A DNA stretch of 64,000 bases from Curtobacterium sp. 9128 (GCF_007673775.1 NZ_VEAF01000002.1:186001-250000), one strand, 5' to 3'; positions 28,640 to 37,490 are shown, counted from the first letter of the stretch. Numbers and translations are program-made. Notes: generated by a model from the sequence alone, not told the origin.

Positions 28640-28658
28640 TTAGGTAAGGCTAACCTCA
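28640..28658. promoter_or_regulatory. Iron box (DmdR/IdeR-type operator) of the siderophore operon
   Basis: TTAGGTAAGGCTAACCTCA differs at two positions from the actinobacterial iron-box consensus TTAGGTTAGGCTAACCTAA. It abuts the desA start and covers a TAGCCT -10 box on the minus strand (28647-28652). Iron-loaded DmdR/IdeR should repress here. Confidence 0.88.
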
Positions 28659-28772
28659 CTCGTCTGCCGTGTCACCCGAAAAGGGGGCCGGGCGTGGCGC
28701 ACAGCGTCCGCGACGGCGCAGGACGGGGAGCTCGAGCACACGACTCTTGGGGGCACGAGGCCGTCCGGGCCG

Positions 28773-28835
28773 CGGGATGCGGGATGCGGGACGCGGGATG
28801 CGGGACGCGGGATGCGGGATGCGGGATGCGGGATC
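28773..28835 (+). repeat. Heptamer tandem repeat, nine units
   Basis: Nine consecutive 7-bp units, CGGGATG or CGGGACG, with the last CGGGATC, ending nine bases before the ATG of the acetyltransferase gene. Confidence 0.92.
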
Positions 28836-28843
28836 ATCGTCAG

Positions 28844-29329
28844 ATGAACGACCCCGTGATCCGTCCCGCGAGCGTCCCGGACGCCGACCGCATCGCACAG
28901 GTGCACGTGCAGGCCTGGCGGGAGGCGTACGCCCATCTGCTCCCGGCGTCGTTCCTGGCGTCCCTCGACGTCGACGCACGGGCCGATCGGTGGCGTCGCA
29001 TCATCGCCGACCCCCAGACCGACGTGGTCCTCGCCACGATCGACGACGTCGTCGTGGGGTGGGCGTCCGCGGGGCCCGGGCGCGAGGCCGGCGCGCCCCG
29101 CGAGCGCGAGCTCGAGGGCATCTACGTGGTGGCCTCGGCGTACGGTTCGGGTGCCGGGCAGGCGCTCCTCGACGAGGCCGTCGGCGACGCGCCCGCCTAC
29201 CTGTGGATGGCGGCGGACAACCCGCGCGCCGAGGCGTTCTACCGGCGCAACGGGTTCACCCGGGACGGAGCCGCGAAGGAGCAGCAGCTCGGCCCGCACG
29301 CGATCGACACGGTCCGCATGGTGCGCTGA
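28844..29329 (+). CDS. GNAT-family N-acetyltransferase
   Basis: A 161-residue acetyltransferase. IRPASVPDADRIAQVHVQAWREAY is the typical N-terminus, LEGIYVVASAYGSGAGQALLDEA (near 90) is the acetyl-CoA site and NPRAEAFYRRNGFTRDG (near 127) is the usual C-terminal motif. The substrate is unknown. The start ATG has no convincing Shine-Dalgarno and is preceded by a heptamer repeat, which could alter promoter spacing. It is divergent from the siderophore operon. Confidence 0.88.
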   Translation: MNDPVIRPASVPDADRIAQVHVQAWREAYAHLLPASFLASLDVDARADRWRRIIADPQTDVVLATIDDVVVGWASAGPGREAGAPRERELEGIYVVASAYGSGAGQALLDEAVGDAPAYLWMAADNPRAEAFYRRNGFTRDGAAKEQQLGPHAIDTVRMVR

Positions 29330-29351
29330 GGCACGGCGCGGTCCGACTCGG

Positions 29352-31802
29352 TCAAAGTTTCTCGATCGGCGCGATCTTGATCAGGAGCTTCTTGCGGCCG
29401 GCACTGTCGAACGCGATCTCCGCGATGCGCTTCGCCCCCTGCCCGGTGACCGCCGAGACCGTGCCCTCGCCGAAGTCGACGTGCTTGATGCGGTCGCCCG
29501 AGGCGAGCTCCATGTCGCCGTTGTCGCGGACCTGCCCGGACACCCGGTTCGCCCATTCGGTCTTCGGACGGGTCTTCGCCGCCGCAGCCGCACGGTCGTA
29601 GGACCCGCCGCCCCAGCCGCCTCCGCCGCGGTAGCCGCCACCGCCACCGCCACCACCGAAGCCGCCACCGTCGCGCTTCGCGTTGAGTGCCCTGGGCTCG
29701 GTGCCCCCGCGACTGTTCGCCATGCCCGGCGACTGCTTCCAGTCGATGAGGTCGGCGGGGATCTCCTGGAGGAAGCGCGAGGGCATCGCCACGTTGACGT
29801 CGCCGAACTGCGCGCGGGTCATCGCCAGCGACAGGAACAGCGACTTCTTCGCGCGGGTGATGCCCACGTAGAACAGACGACGCTCCTCGGAGGGGCCGCC
29901 CGGTTCGTTCGCGGACATCCGGTGCGGCAGGAGGTCCTCCTCGACGCCGGTCAGGAACACCGCATCGTACTCGAGGCCCTTGGCGGTGTGCAGCGTCATG
30001 AGCGACACCGTGCCCGATGAGTCGTCGAGTTCGTCCGCCGCGGCCACGAGCGACACCTCGGTCAGGAAGTCGCTGAGCGTGCCGTCGGGGTTGTTCTTCT
30101 GGAACTCCCGTGTCACCGCCACGAGCTCGTCGATGTTGTCCGCGCGCGCGGAGTCCTGCGCGTCCGGGGACTTCCGGAGCTGTTCGAGCAGCCCGGACCC
30201 GTCGAGCAGCTGCGTCAGGGTGTCGACGACGGGCTGGTCCGGCGCCTTGGCGGACACCTCGTCCAGGAGCGCCGCGAACGCGGTGATCGCGTTCCGGACC
30301 TTCGGGCCGAACCCGAGCTCGTCCGCGTGCCGCAGGGCTTCGCGCATGGTGACGTCGTGGTCGTCGGCGTACCGCTGCAGGGTGGTCTCGGTCACGGCAC
30401 CGATGCCGCGCTTCGGGACGTTGAGCACGCGACGCAGCGCCATCGGGTCCGCGGGGTTCGCGACCGTGATCAGGTACGCCATCGCGTCCTTGATCTCGGC
30501 CCGCTCGTAGAACTTCGTCCCACCGAGCACCCGGTAGGGGATCGCCGCGCGGATGAAGATCTCCTCCAGCGCACGGGTCTGCGAGTTCGTGCGGTAGAAC
30601 ACCGCCATGTCGCGGTAGTCCGTTCCGTCCTCGTGGAGCCGCTGGATCTCGTCGGCGACGAACTGGGCCTCGTCGTGGCCGGTGTAGCCGGTGAACCCGA
30701 CGATCTTGTCGCCCGCGCCGACCTCGGTGAACAGGTTCTTCACCTGGCGGTCGAAGTTGTTCGCGATGACGGCGTTCGCGGCGTCGAGGATGTTCTGCGT
30801 GGAGCGGTAGTTCTGTTCGAGCAGGATCACCTTCGAGTTCGGGAAGTCCCGCTCGAACTCCACGATGTTGCGGATGTCGGCGCCGCGGAAGGCGTAGATC
30901 GACTGGTCGGAGTCACCGACGACGGTCAGCGACGCCCCGGCGATCGACCCGTCCGCCTCCCGCATGCGGGCGACGTGCTGCCCCTCGTCCTCGAGCCGGT
31001 CGACCTGCTCCACCGGCACCGGACGCGTGAGCTCGCGGATCAGGGAGTACTGCGCGTGGTTGGTGTCCTGGTACTCGTCGACGAGGATGAACCGGAACCG
31101 CCGCTGGTAGAGCGCAGCGACCTCGGGGAAGGCGCGGAACAGGAACACCGTCTGACCGATGAGGTCGTCGAAGTCGAACGCGTTCGCGCGGCGGAGGTCG
31201 TTCGTGTACCGCCGGAAGACCTCCGTGAACATGACCTCCTGCGGGTCGTTCGCGTTGATGTTCCTGGCGTACGAGTCGATGTCCTGCAGCTCGTTCTTGA
31301 GCTTGGAGATCTTCGAGGCCGCTGCCCCGACGGTCAGACCGAGCGAGTCCGCTTCGAGGTCCTTGATGATCCGCTTCAGCAGCGCACGGGAGTCGGCGGA
31401 GTCGTAGATCGTGAACGACTGCGGGAACCCGAAGCGCTCGGCCTCGCGACGGAGGATGCGCACGCAGGCCGAGTGGAACGTCGAGATCCACATGCCCTCG
31501 GACGCCTGCCCGACGAGCGCCCGTACCCGCTCGCGCATCTCGGCCGCGGCCTTGTTCGTGAACGTGATCGCCAGGATCTGCGACGGCCAGGCCTCACGGT
31601 TGGCCAGGAGCAGGGCGATGCGCCGGGTGAGCACGCTGGTCTTGCCGGACCCCGCGCCGGCGACGATGAGCAGGGATTCGCCGCGGTACTCGACCGCTTC
31701 CTTCTGCTGGGGGTTCAGACCCGCGGTGAATGGGTCTTCGTAGGGACGGTCCCCGGCACCCGGCTCGGGCGTCGAGTCGAATGGGTCGAGCACGATCGTC
31801 AT
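29352..31802 (-). CDS. pcrA: ATP-dependent DNA helicase PcrA/UvrD
   Basis: An 816-residue superfamily 1A helicase. Motifs: Walker A AGAGSGKT (48-55), ITFTNKAAAEMRER (near 80), FILVDEYQDTN, VVGDSDQSIYAFRGAD, NYRSTQNIL, VSLMTLHTAKGLEYDAVF and VGITRAKK. A Gly-rich linker (about residues 715-745) precedes a C-terminal Tudor-like module ending KKLLIKIAPIEKL, which in PcrA binds RNA polymerase. It acts in nucleotide excision repair and conflict resolution. The frame is open far upstream; I use the ATG at 31802, which has a TAGACT box eight bases before it. Confidence 0.96.
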   Translation of the reverse strand: MTIVLDPFDSTPEPGAGDRPYEDPFTAGLNPQQKEAVEYRGESLLIVAGAGSGKTSVLTRRIALLLANREAWPSQILAITFTNKAAAEMRERVRALVGQASEGMWISTFHSACVRILRREAERFGFPQSFTIYDSADSRALLKRIIKDLEADSLGLTVGAAASKISKLKNELQDIDSYARNINANDPQEVMFTEVFRRYTNDLRRANAFDFDDLIGQTVFLFRAFPEVAALYQRRFRFILVDEYQDTNHAQYSLIRELTRPVPVEQVDRLEDEGQHVARMREADGSIAGASLTVVGDSDQSIYAFRGADIRNIVEFERDFPNSKVILLEQNYRSTQNILDAANAVIANNFDRQVKNLFTEVGAGDKIVGFTGYTGHDEAQFVADEIQRLHEDGTDYRDMAVFYRTNSQTRALEEIFIRAAIPYRVLGGTKFYERAEIKDAMAYLITVANPADPMALRRVLNVPKRGIGAVTETTLQRYADDHDVTMREALRHADELGFGPKVRNAITAFAALLDEVSAKAPDQPVVDTLTQLLDGSGLLEQLRKSPDAQDSARADNIDELVAVTREFQKNNPDGTLSDFLTEVSLVAAADELDDSSGTVSLMTLHTAKGLEYDAVFLTGVEEDLLPHRMSANEPGGPSEERRLFYVGITRAKKSLFLSLAMTRAQFGDVNVAMPSRFLQEIPADLIDWKQSPGMANSRGGTEPRALNAKRDGGGFGGGGGGGGYRGGGGWGGGSYDRAAAAAKTRPKTEWANRVSGQVRDNGDMELASGDRIKHVDFGEGTVSAVTGQGAKRIAEIAFDSAGRKKLLIKIAPIEKL

Positions 31803-31810
31803 GTCCGAAC

Positions 31811-31816
31811 AGTCTA
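31811..31816 (-). promoter_or_regulatory. Leaderless -10 box of pcrA
   Basis: TAGACT, eight bases before the pcrA ATG and overlapping the stop of the upstream gene. Confidence 0.45.
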
Positions 31817-32845
31817 GGCCGGGCCCCCGACACCGGAGGCGAGGTCCTCGACGAGCGAACGCGCCTGCACCGCGAGGTCGGCATGGTCGGCGAAGACGCC
31901 GTCGACCCCCGTGCGGATCACCGACGTGAACCACTGCCGCCAGTCGCCGTGCGCCGCGACGTCGCCGCCGCGGCGGAGCGGAGCCGGCAGGAACCGGTTC
32001 TCCGGACGCAGCGTCCAGGTGAACACCAGGAGCCCGGCCGCGTGCGCTCGGTCCACGATCGCGGAGCGGACCTGACGCGGGTCGTCGACGGGCACGGGAT
32101 CGGTCCCCGCCATCAGCGTCTTCAGGGCGACGCTGATGCCGTCGAACTCCTCGGCCAGCGACGCGAGCGCACCGTCGGTGCGCTCCTGCGCGTAGGTGGG
32201 AGCGGAGGACCCGTGGACGGCGACCTCGTCCGCGGCGCTGCCACGGGCCTCCTGGAGGTACACGAGCCGGCCACCCGTGCCCCGCGAGCCGAGGTCGCGC
32301 AGCACGCCCTTCTCGAAGCTCTCGATCGTGAGGCGCTCGTCCCCGCGCCACCCCGCTGCGCCGAGTGCGTCGTCCACGAGCGCCCCCATGGGGAAGCCCG
32401 CGCGGTCGAAGAAGGCGGCGTGCTTGACCTCGGCGACGAGACCGACCGGCCGCGGGGCGGCGTCGAGGACGGCGAGCAGGTCCTCCAACCGCAGGATCGG
32501 ATCCGTCCCGTCGTGCTCGGCCGACTGCGGGCGCAGGGCGGGCAGTCGCTCGCGGGTGCGGAGCGTCGCGAGCTCGTCCCACGTGAAGTCCTCGGTGAAC
32601 CAGCCGGTGAGCTGCTGCCCGTCCACCGTCTTCGTCGTGCGCCTGTCGGCGTACTCGGCGTGGTCGGCCACGTCGGTCGTCCCGGAGATCTCGTTCTCGT
32701 GGCGCAGGACCAGGACGCCGTCCTTGGTCGGCACCAGGTCCGGTTCGATCGCGTCCGCGCCGAGGGCGATGGCACGTTCGTAGGCACTGCGGGAGTGCTC
32801 CGGACGGTACCCGGAGGCTCCGCGGTGGGCGATCACGAGCGTCAT
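31814..32845 (-). CDS. Glycerophosphodiester phosphodiesterase family protein
   Basis: A 343-residue GDPD-type TIM barrel. It shows the N-terminal catalytic pattern VIAHRGASGYRPEHS (HRG at 7-9), AIEPDLVPTKDGVLVLRHENEI with the metal-binding Glu and Asp plus the second His, and C-terminal VDGVFADHAD. No signal peptide is visible, so it probably acts in the cytoplasm on glycerophosphodiesters, giving glycerol-3-phosphate. It lies 10 bp after the LacI regulator gene and 11 bp before pcrA. Confidence 0.93.
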   Translation of the reverse strand: MTLVIAHRGASGYRPEHSRSAYERAIALGADAIEPDLVPTKDGVLVLRHENEISGTTDVADHAEYADRRTTKTVDGQQLTGWFTEDFTWDELATLRTRERLPALRPQSAEHDGTDPILRLEDLLAVLDAAPRPVGLVAEVKHAAFFDRAGFPMGALVDDALGAAGWRGDERLTIESFEKGVLRDLGSRGTGGRLVYLQEARGSAADEVAVHGSSAPTYAQERTDGALASLAEEFDGISVALKTLMAGTDPVPVDDPRQVRSAIVDRAHAAGLLVFTWTLRPENRFLPAPLRRGGDVAAHGDWRQWFTSVIRTGVDGVFADHADLAVQARSLVEDLASGVGGPA

Positions 32846-32852
32846 GCGGCCG

Positions 32853-32858
32853 ACCCTA
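32853..32858 (-). promoter_or_regulatory. Leaderless -10 box of the GDPD gene
   Basis: TAGGGT, seven bases before the ATG at 32845. Confidence 0.45.
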
Positions 32859-33941
32859 CTGCTCGTGTGCGACGGGTTCGTGGGCGTCAGGGGCGCCGTC
32901 GTGAGGATCCTCTCGGGCAGTGCCGTCGGCTCCGTGCTCGCCGCAGGAGGCTCGGATGACCAGCTCCGGCGCGAACTCCCGGTGCTCGCCACCGGGCTCC
33001 CCCACCAGACGCGCGACGGCGGCCTCGGCCATCGCCACGACGGGCTGCCGGACGGTGGTGAGGGGCGGCCAGGTGTACTCGGCTTCCCACGAGCCGTCGA
33101 ACCCGACCAGTGCGACGTCCTCGGGCACCCGGACCCCGACCTCGTGGAATGCCCGGAGCACCCCGACCGCCGTGCGGTCCGACGCGGCGAACACCGCATC
33201 GGGACGGTCCTCGGAGTCGGCGATCACGAGTCCCGACACGAACCCGCCTTCGCGGGTGTACCCGCCGTCCAAGACCGGCCCTGGAGGCACGCCCCACCGC
33301 TCGCACGCATCCCGCCATCCGCGGTGGCGGGCTTCCTGGCCGTCGAGCTCGCCGACGAAGGCCACCGTCCGAGCGCCGTGCTCGAGGAGGTGCTCGGTGG
33401 CCCGTTCAGCCCCACCGCGGAGGTCCGTCCCGACACTCGCGACACCGGCACGCGGAGACGACACGTTCAACTCGACCCAGGGCAGGCCGACCGGGTCGAT
33501 CGTCGTGGGGTCGGCGGCTCCGCTCGAGAGCACGAGGACGCCGTCGACCATGCGGGCAGCGAACTCCTCGAACCGTGTGCGGAGCCGCTCCGGTTCGAAG
33601 CTCGTCGCGGTCGTGTAGAGCGCGTAGCCCCGCTCCCAGGCTGCGGACTCGATCGCCGCTGCGTACTCGGCGAAGAACGGGTTGGCGAAGACGGGGTCGT
33701 CCCGGTCCGGCACCGCCAGCACGAGCGTGCGGGCAGAGCCGGACCGGAGTGCCCGAGCCGCCTGGTTCGGCCGGTACCCGAGCTCGGCCACCGCCTCGAG
33801 GATGCGACGACGAGTCCCCGGGGCGACCGGCGCGCCGCCGTTGAGCGCGTAGCTCACCAGAGCGTCCGACACCCCGGCGAGCCGGGCGACGTCGCGCCGC
33901 GTCGCCTTGCGTGGACGCTCGTCCTGCGAACCCGTTGTCAC
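32856..33941 (-). CDS. LacI-family transcriptional regulator
   Basis: A 361-residue repressor: N-terminal helix-turn-helix and hinge (RRDVARLAGVSDALVSYALNG, residues about 13-33, then RRRILEAVAELGYRPNQAARAL) and a periplasmic-binding-like effector domain (TLVLAVPDRDDPVFANPFF onward, VGFDGS near 290). I chose the GTG at 33941, since a CATGAT box lies six bases upstream and the helix-turn-helix begins soon after. Transcribed just after the oxidoreductase gene (7-bp gap), which it probably controls through the palindrome at 35238-35259. Confidence 0.92.
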   Translation of the reverse strand: MTTGSQDERPRKATRRDVARLAGVSDALVSYALNGGAPVAPGTRRRILEAVAELGYRPNQAARALRSGSARTLVLAVPDRDDPVFANPFFAEYAAAIESAAWERGYALYTTATSFEPERLRTRFEEFAARMVDGVLVLSSGAADPTTIDPVGLPWVELNVSSPRAGVASVGTDLRGGAERATEHLLEHGARTVAFVGELDGQEARHRGWRDACERWGVPPGPVLDGGYTREGGFVSGLVIADSEDRPDAVFAASDRTAVGVLRAFHEVGVRVPEDVALVGFDGSWEAEYTWPPLTTVRQPVVAMAEAAVARLVGEPGGEHREFAPELVIRASCGEHGADGTAREDPHDGAPDAHEPVAHEQ

Positions 33942-33947
33942 CGGTCG

Positions 33948-33953
33948 ATCATG
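33948..33953 (-). promoter_or_regulatory. Possible leaderless -10 box of the LacI gene
   Basis: CATGAT, six bases before the GTG at 33941. It overlaps the stop of the upstream oxidoreductase gene. Confidence 0.35.
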
Positions 33954-35193
33954 ACACCCGGTCGGCCGTGGGCAGCGACTCGCCGACCGGGACGGGGGCG
34001 TCACCCTGGTCCGGGATCGGCAGGCGTTCGCCGTCACGCCGAGCAGACTCGAGCGCGATCAGCCCCGGCAGCGTGTACCGAGCCGCCTGCCACGCGTTGA
34101 CCGGCGGCAGCACTCCGTCGTTCACAGCCCGGACGAAGTCGTCGGCCAGGAGCTGGTGGGACCCTTCGTGGCCGTTCGGCGCGAAGGCGAACTCCTCGGG
34201 GAGCCGGTCCGTCAGCCCGTCGTGCACCGGAGCGTGCCCGGAGACGAAGGAGCTCCGCAGTGCCGGCGAGACGTCCGCCAGACGCGGGTCGTCCTCGGAC
34301 ATGGTGGGCCGGGTCGCGATCTGGTCCGATACGTCGGTGACACCCTCTCGGTCCTGCCACACGGAGGTGGTGACGAGCTGCTCGAAGCTGCCGTCCGTGC
34401 CGAACCAGCGGAAGCGGCTCTCACGGATGAAGGACGGGAACCCGACCCGGCGGAACTCGTTGATGCGCATCGACCCGCCACCGTCGAGCTCGAACAGCGC
34501 GGTCATGTTCGAGAAGTCGTTGTCGAACATGCTCACCTCGGTGTCGAACACACCGTCACCGCGGTCGTCGTGGACCCCGAGGCAGCTGACGCTCGTGGCG
34601 TGCCGAGGCACCGCGCCGAGGACGCCACCGATCGCGTGAGTCGGGTACCACATGGGCGGGTAGCTCGCGGTGGCCTTCCAGTCCTCGCCACCGCTGTACC
34701 GGTAGGCGTCGTAGAAGCCGAGGTCCATGTCGTGGACGTAGTCACCCTCGGCGTAGAAGACCCGGCCGAACGCACCCTGCTCGGCCTTCTGGCGCGCGAA
34801 GACCGTGGCGGGGTTGTACTGGCTCGTCTCGCCCATCATGTACGTGAGGCCGGTCTCGCGCACCGCGGTGATGATCGACTCGATCTCGGTGACGCTGGTC
34901 GCCATCGGCACGGCGGAGTACACGTGTTTGCCCGCGCGCAGGGCCTGCAGCACGAGCGGGCCGTGCGTCCAGCGCTGGGTGAAGATCGCGACCGCGTCGA
35001 CGTCGGCGCTGTCGAGCATCGCCTCGAAGCTCGGGAACGTCCCGGCGAGGTCGAGCTCGGCGACGAGCTGCTCCGCGCGTTCCGGGACGACATCGGTGGC
35101 GTACACGTCGGAGATGCCCGGGTGCTTGGCGAAGAGGGTCGCGAAGTGGCTGGCGAACTGGCCGGCTCCGACCATGCCGAGGGTGAACGTCAT
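33949..35193 (-). CDS. Gfo/Idh/MocA-family oxidoreductase
   Basis: A 414-residue protein with the N-terminal Rossmann fold LGMVGAGQFASHFATLF and the usual AGKHV turn near residue 90. The EKP motif that normally follows, whose Lys is catalytic in the family, reads AVP (HVYSAVPMA). A later WYPTHAIGG segment supplies the conserved His. It may be a sugar or inositol-type dehydrogenase with altered chemistry. The ATG at 35193 follows a perfect AAGGAG at five bases. It heads the oxidoreductase-lacI transcript. Confidence 0.88.
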   Translation of the reverse strand: MTFTLGMVGAGQFASHFATLFAKHPGISDVYATDVVPERAEQLVAELDLAGTFPSFEAMLDSADVDAVAIFTQRWTHGPLVLQALRAGKHVYSAVPMATSVTEIESIITAVRETGLTYMMGETSQYNPATVFARQKAEQGAFGRVFYAEGDYVHDMDLGFYDAYRYSGGEDWKATASYPPMWYPTHAIGGVLGAVPRHATSVSCLGVHDDRGDGVFDTEVSMFDNDFSNMTALFELDGGGSMRINEFRRVGFPSFIRESRFRWFGTDGSFEQLVTTSVWQDREGVTDVSDQIATRPTMSEDDPRLADVSPALRSSFVSGHAPVHDGLTDRLPEEFAFAPNGHEGSHQLLADDFVRAVNDGVLPPVNAWQAARYTLPGLIALESARRDGERLPIPDQGDAPVPVGESLPTADRVS

Positions 35194-35230
35194 GCTGGCT
35201 CCTTGGGTGGTTGCGCGTCGTTGCCCGTCC

Positions 35231-35260
35231 ATTCTGCTGACTCGGGTTTACTCGTGTCAA
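35231..35260 (-). promoter_or_regulatory. Promoter and LacI-type operator of the oxidoreductase operon
   Basis: On the minus strand a -35 TTGACA (35255-35260) and a -10 CAGAAT (35231-35236) are 18 bp apart. Between and over them lies an imperfect 22-bp palindrome (35238-35259) with arms TGACTCGGGT and ACTCGTGTCA, eight of ten positions matching. Autoregulation by the downstream LacI protein is likely. Confidence 0.65.
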
Positions 35261-35353
35261 CGCCCGAGCTCGGACGGGGACAGCGATGTACCCAGGGGCA
35301 CATGTGGAGGAACGACAACCTCGGACCCCAGGCGGCGGAGTCACCATCCCGCC

Positions 35354-36349
35354 ATGACCGAACGCTCCCTGGCCACCGTCGTCGAGTCCCGCATCGACCG
35401 TGCCGCACGCCGGATGCTCGATGCGGGGCGGCAGCCCAGGACACCGACACGACAGTTCGTGACCGAGTTCCTCGTCTTCGGCGCGAAGCAGGCGTGGGCC
35501 TGCACATTCGGGGTCGCGCTCCTCGGCACGATCGTGCTGGCGCGAGCAGTGTGGCCACCGGAGGCTCCGCTGGCCAGGAACGACGCCGTCACGATCGCGG
35601 CGGTCCTCGTCCAGGTCGCGATGCTCGTGTTCGGACTCGAGACGGTGCGGGAACTCCGGGTCGTCCTGCTCTTCCACGTCGTCGGCACCGTCATGAAGGT
35701 GTTCAAGACCGATGTCGGCTCGTGGAGCTACGACACCGGAGGAGTCCTGCGCATCGCAGCCGTCCCGCTGTTCTCCGGCTTCATGTACGGCGCCGTCGGG
35801 TCGTACATGGTCCGCGTGTACCGACTGTTCGACCTGCGCTTCTCGCGGTGGCCCCGGCAGTGGTGCATCGTGGTGCTCGCAGCAGGTGTGTACGGCAACT
35901 TCTTCACGCACCACGTGGTCTGGGACGCACGGGTCGTGCTGCTCGGACTCGTCGTCCTGCTCTTCGCCCGCACGACCGTGCACGTCCGAGTGCACTGCGC
36001 GACGATGCGGATGCCGGTCCTCGTCGCCATGGGTCTGGTCGCTGTCGTCATCTGGATGGCGGAGAACCTCGCGACCTGGGCCGACGCGTGGGCATACCCG
36101 GCGCAGGCAGCTGCTTGGACGCCGGTCGCTCCCACGAAGATCACGGCCTGGCTGCTGCTCATGACGATCTCCGTTGCGCTCGTCACCTGGCTGTACCCGG
36201 CGCGTCCACCCGACGGGTGCTCGGCGAACTCCCGACATGCACCGAACCATCCCGCAGCCGGCGCCCGTAGAGTGCTCCCACAGACGGCAGCAGAGCCGTC
36301 CGCTCGCCGCGAATCCTCAGCCTTTCGGCGCGACGCACACCTAGGCTGA
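35354..36349 (+). CDS. DUF817 family integral membrane protein
   Basis: A 331-residue protein with about seven or eight hydrophobic helices. FLVFGAKQAWACTFGVALLG, SWSYDTGGVLRIAAVPLFSGFMY and YGNFFTHHVVWD are characteristic of the DUF817 family, whose function is unknown. The last ~45 residues (after YPARPP) are hydrophilic and probably not part of the domain. The ATG has no close Shine-Dalgarno. The gene is divergent from the oxidoreductase operon. Confidence 0.82.
   Translation: MTERSLATVVESRIDRAARRMLDAGRQPRTPTRQFVTEFLVFGAKQAWACTFGVALLGTIVLARAVWPPEAPLARNDAVTIAAVLVQVAMLVFGLETVRELRVVLLFHVVGTVMKVFKTDVGSWSYDTGGVLRIAAVPLFSGFMYGAVGSYMVRVYRLFDLRFSRWPRQWCIVVLAAGVYGNFFTHHVVWDARVVLLGLVVLLFARTTVHVRVHCATMRMPVLVAMGLVAVVIWMAENLATWADAWAYPAQAAAWTPVAPTKITAWLLLMTISVALVTWLYPARPPDGCSANSRHAPNHPAAGARRVLPQTAAEPSARRESSAFRRDAHLG
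36342..36347 (+). promoter_or_regulatory. Candidate -10 box of the Bax-inhibitor family gene
   Basis: TAGGCT overlaps the end of the DUF817 gene and would give a leader of about 60 nt that carries a GAGGA ribosome binding site. Confidence 0.35.
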
Positions 36350-36413
36350 GAGGACGTGAAGGAACGGTCAGTCGTTCATCACGACCCGAACACAGAGGAA
36401 TGACGAGGACACC

Positions 36414-37271
36414 ATGGCCTTCAAGCCCGGTTTCGACCAGTCCCCCGCCTTCAACGACGCGGGCCGGAACGCCTGGGGTGCCGGCGCCGGCTCGAAGCAG
36501 GGCGGATGGGGTCAGACCCCGCAGCCGACCGCGGGCATGACGCCTGAGCAGCTGCAGTACATGTACGACCGCCCGTCGGCGAGCACCGTCGACACCGACC
36601 GGATGTCGTACGAAGACACCATCGTGAAGACCCTCATGGCGTTCGGCGTGCTCATCGTCGGCGCCGTGGCCGGCTGGAACCTGCCACCGGTCGTGTGGAT
36701 CGTCGGCGCGATCGTCGGGTTCGTCCTGGCGCTCGTCAACACGTTCAAGAAGAAGCCGTCCGCGGGTCTCGTGCTGGCGTACGCGTTCTTCGAGGGTCTG
36801 TTCGTCGGCGGGATCTCCAGCGCGTACAACACCATGTGGGACGGCATCGTCACGCAGGCCGTGTTCGGCACGCTCGGCGTCTTCTTCGTGACGCTCCTGC
36901 TCTTCCGCTCCGGCAAGGTCCGCGCGACGCCCAAGGCTACGCGCTTCTTCCTCGTCGCGATCGTGGGCTACATGGCCTTCTCGCTCGTCAACCTCGTCCT
37001 CATGTGGACCGGCGTGACGAACACCGCCTTCGGCCTCCTCGGCGTGACCGTGTTCGGCATCCCGCTGGGCGTCGTGATCGGCATCTTCGTGGTGGTCATG
37101 GCCGCGTACTCACTGATCCTCGACTTCGACCAGATCAAGACGGGCGTGCAGCGTGGTGCTCCGCGGGTCTACGGCTGGACGGCAGCGTTCGGGCTCATCG
37201 TGACGCTGGTCTGGCTCTACCTCGAGATCCTGCGCATCCTCGCCATCATCGCGAGCAGCTCCCGCAACTAG
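36414..37271 (+). CDS. Bax inhibitor-1 / YccA family membrane protein
   Basis: A 285-residue protein. A soluble, Gly/Gln-rich N-terminus of about 60 residues is followed by seven hydrophobic helices. MSYEDTIVKTLMAFGVLIVGAVAGW, FFEGLFVGGISSAYN and the C-terminal LILDFDQIKTGVQRGAPRVYGW are the actinobacterial BI-1/YccA pattern, including the acidic pair in the last helices that senses pH in related calcium-leak channels. The role in this organism is unknown. A 14-bp terminator follows 14 bases after the stop. Confidence 0.92.
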   Translation: MAFKPGFDQSPAFNDAGRNAWGAGAGSKQGGWGQTPQPTAGMTPEQLQYMYDRPSASTVDTDRMSYEDTIVKTLMAFGVLIVGAVAGWNLPPVVWIVGAIVGFVLALVNTFKKKPSAGLVLAYAFFEGLFVGGISSAYNTMWDGIVTQAVFGTLGVFFVTLLLFRSGKVRATPKATRFFLVAIVGYMAFSLVNLVLMWTGVTNTAFGLLGVTVFGIPLGVVIGIFVVVMAAYSLILDFDQIKTGVQRGAPRVYGWTAAFGLIVTLVWLYLEILRILAIIASSSRN

Positions 37272-37285
37272 CGGCAGCGCACACG

Positions 37286-37317
37286 CGAAGGGCCCCGGCA
37301 CGCGCCGGGGTCCTTCG
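37286..37317 (+). terminator. Terminator of the Bax-inhibitor family gene
   Basis: A 14-bp stem with one G-T pair and a 4-nt loop, followed by TCG. Confidence 0.75.
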
Positions 37318-37490
37318 TCGTTCCCGGACCCGCCGCGTCCGTCGCGCTCGATCGACGATCGCCGCCGAGCGGTCACGAAGCCCCGCTCACGATCGCTGAC
37401 AGGGCAGGATCGGTCGTCATGTCCCATGCCGAGCGACAGCTCTCGACCGCTCGGCGTCGGCCGACGGGGTGACGTGACCGCGCGATGAGT

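Noticed and set aside
28639-28659. GTG at 28659 as the start of desA
   Set aside because: It would place coding sequence across the iron box and the -10; the GTG at 28638 is downstream of both.
35354-36349. DUF817 gene as part of the oxidoreductase operon
   Set aside because: It is divergent, with the LacI-type promoter pointing the other way.
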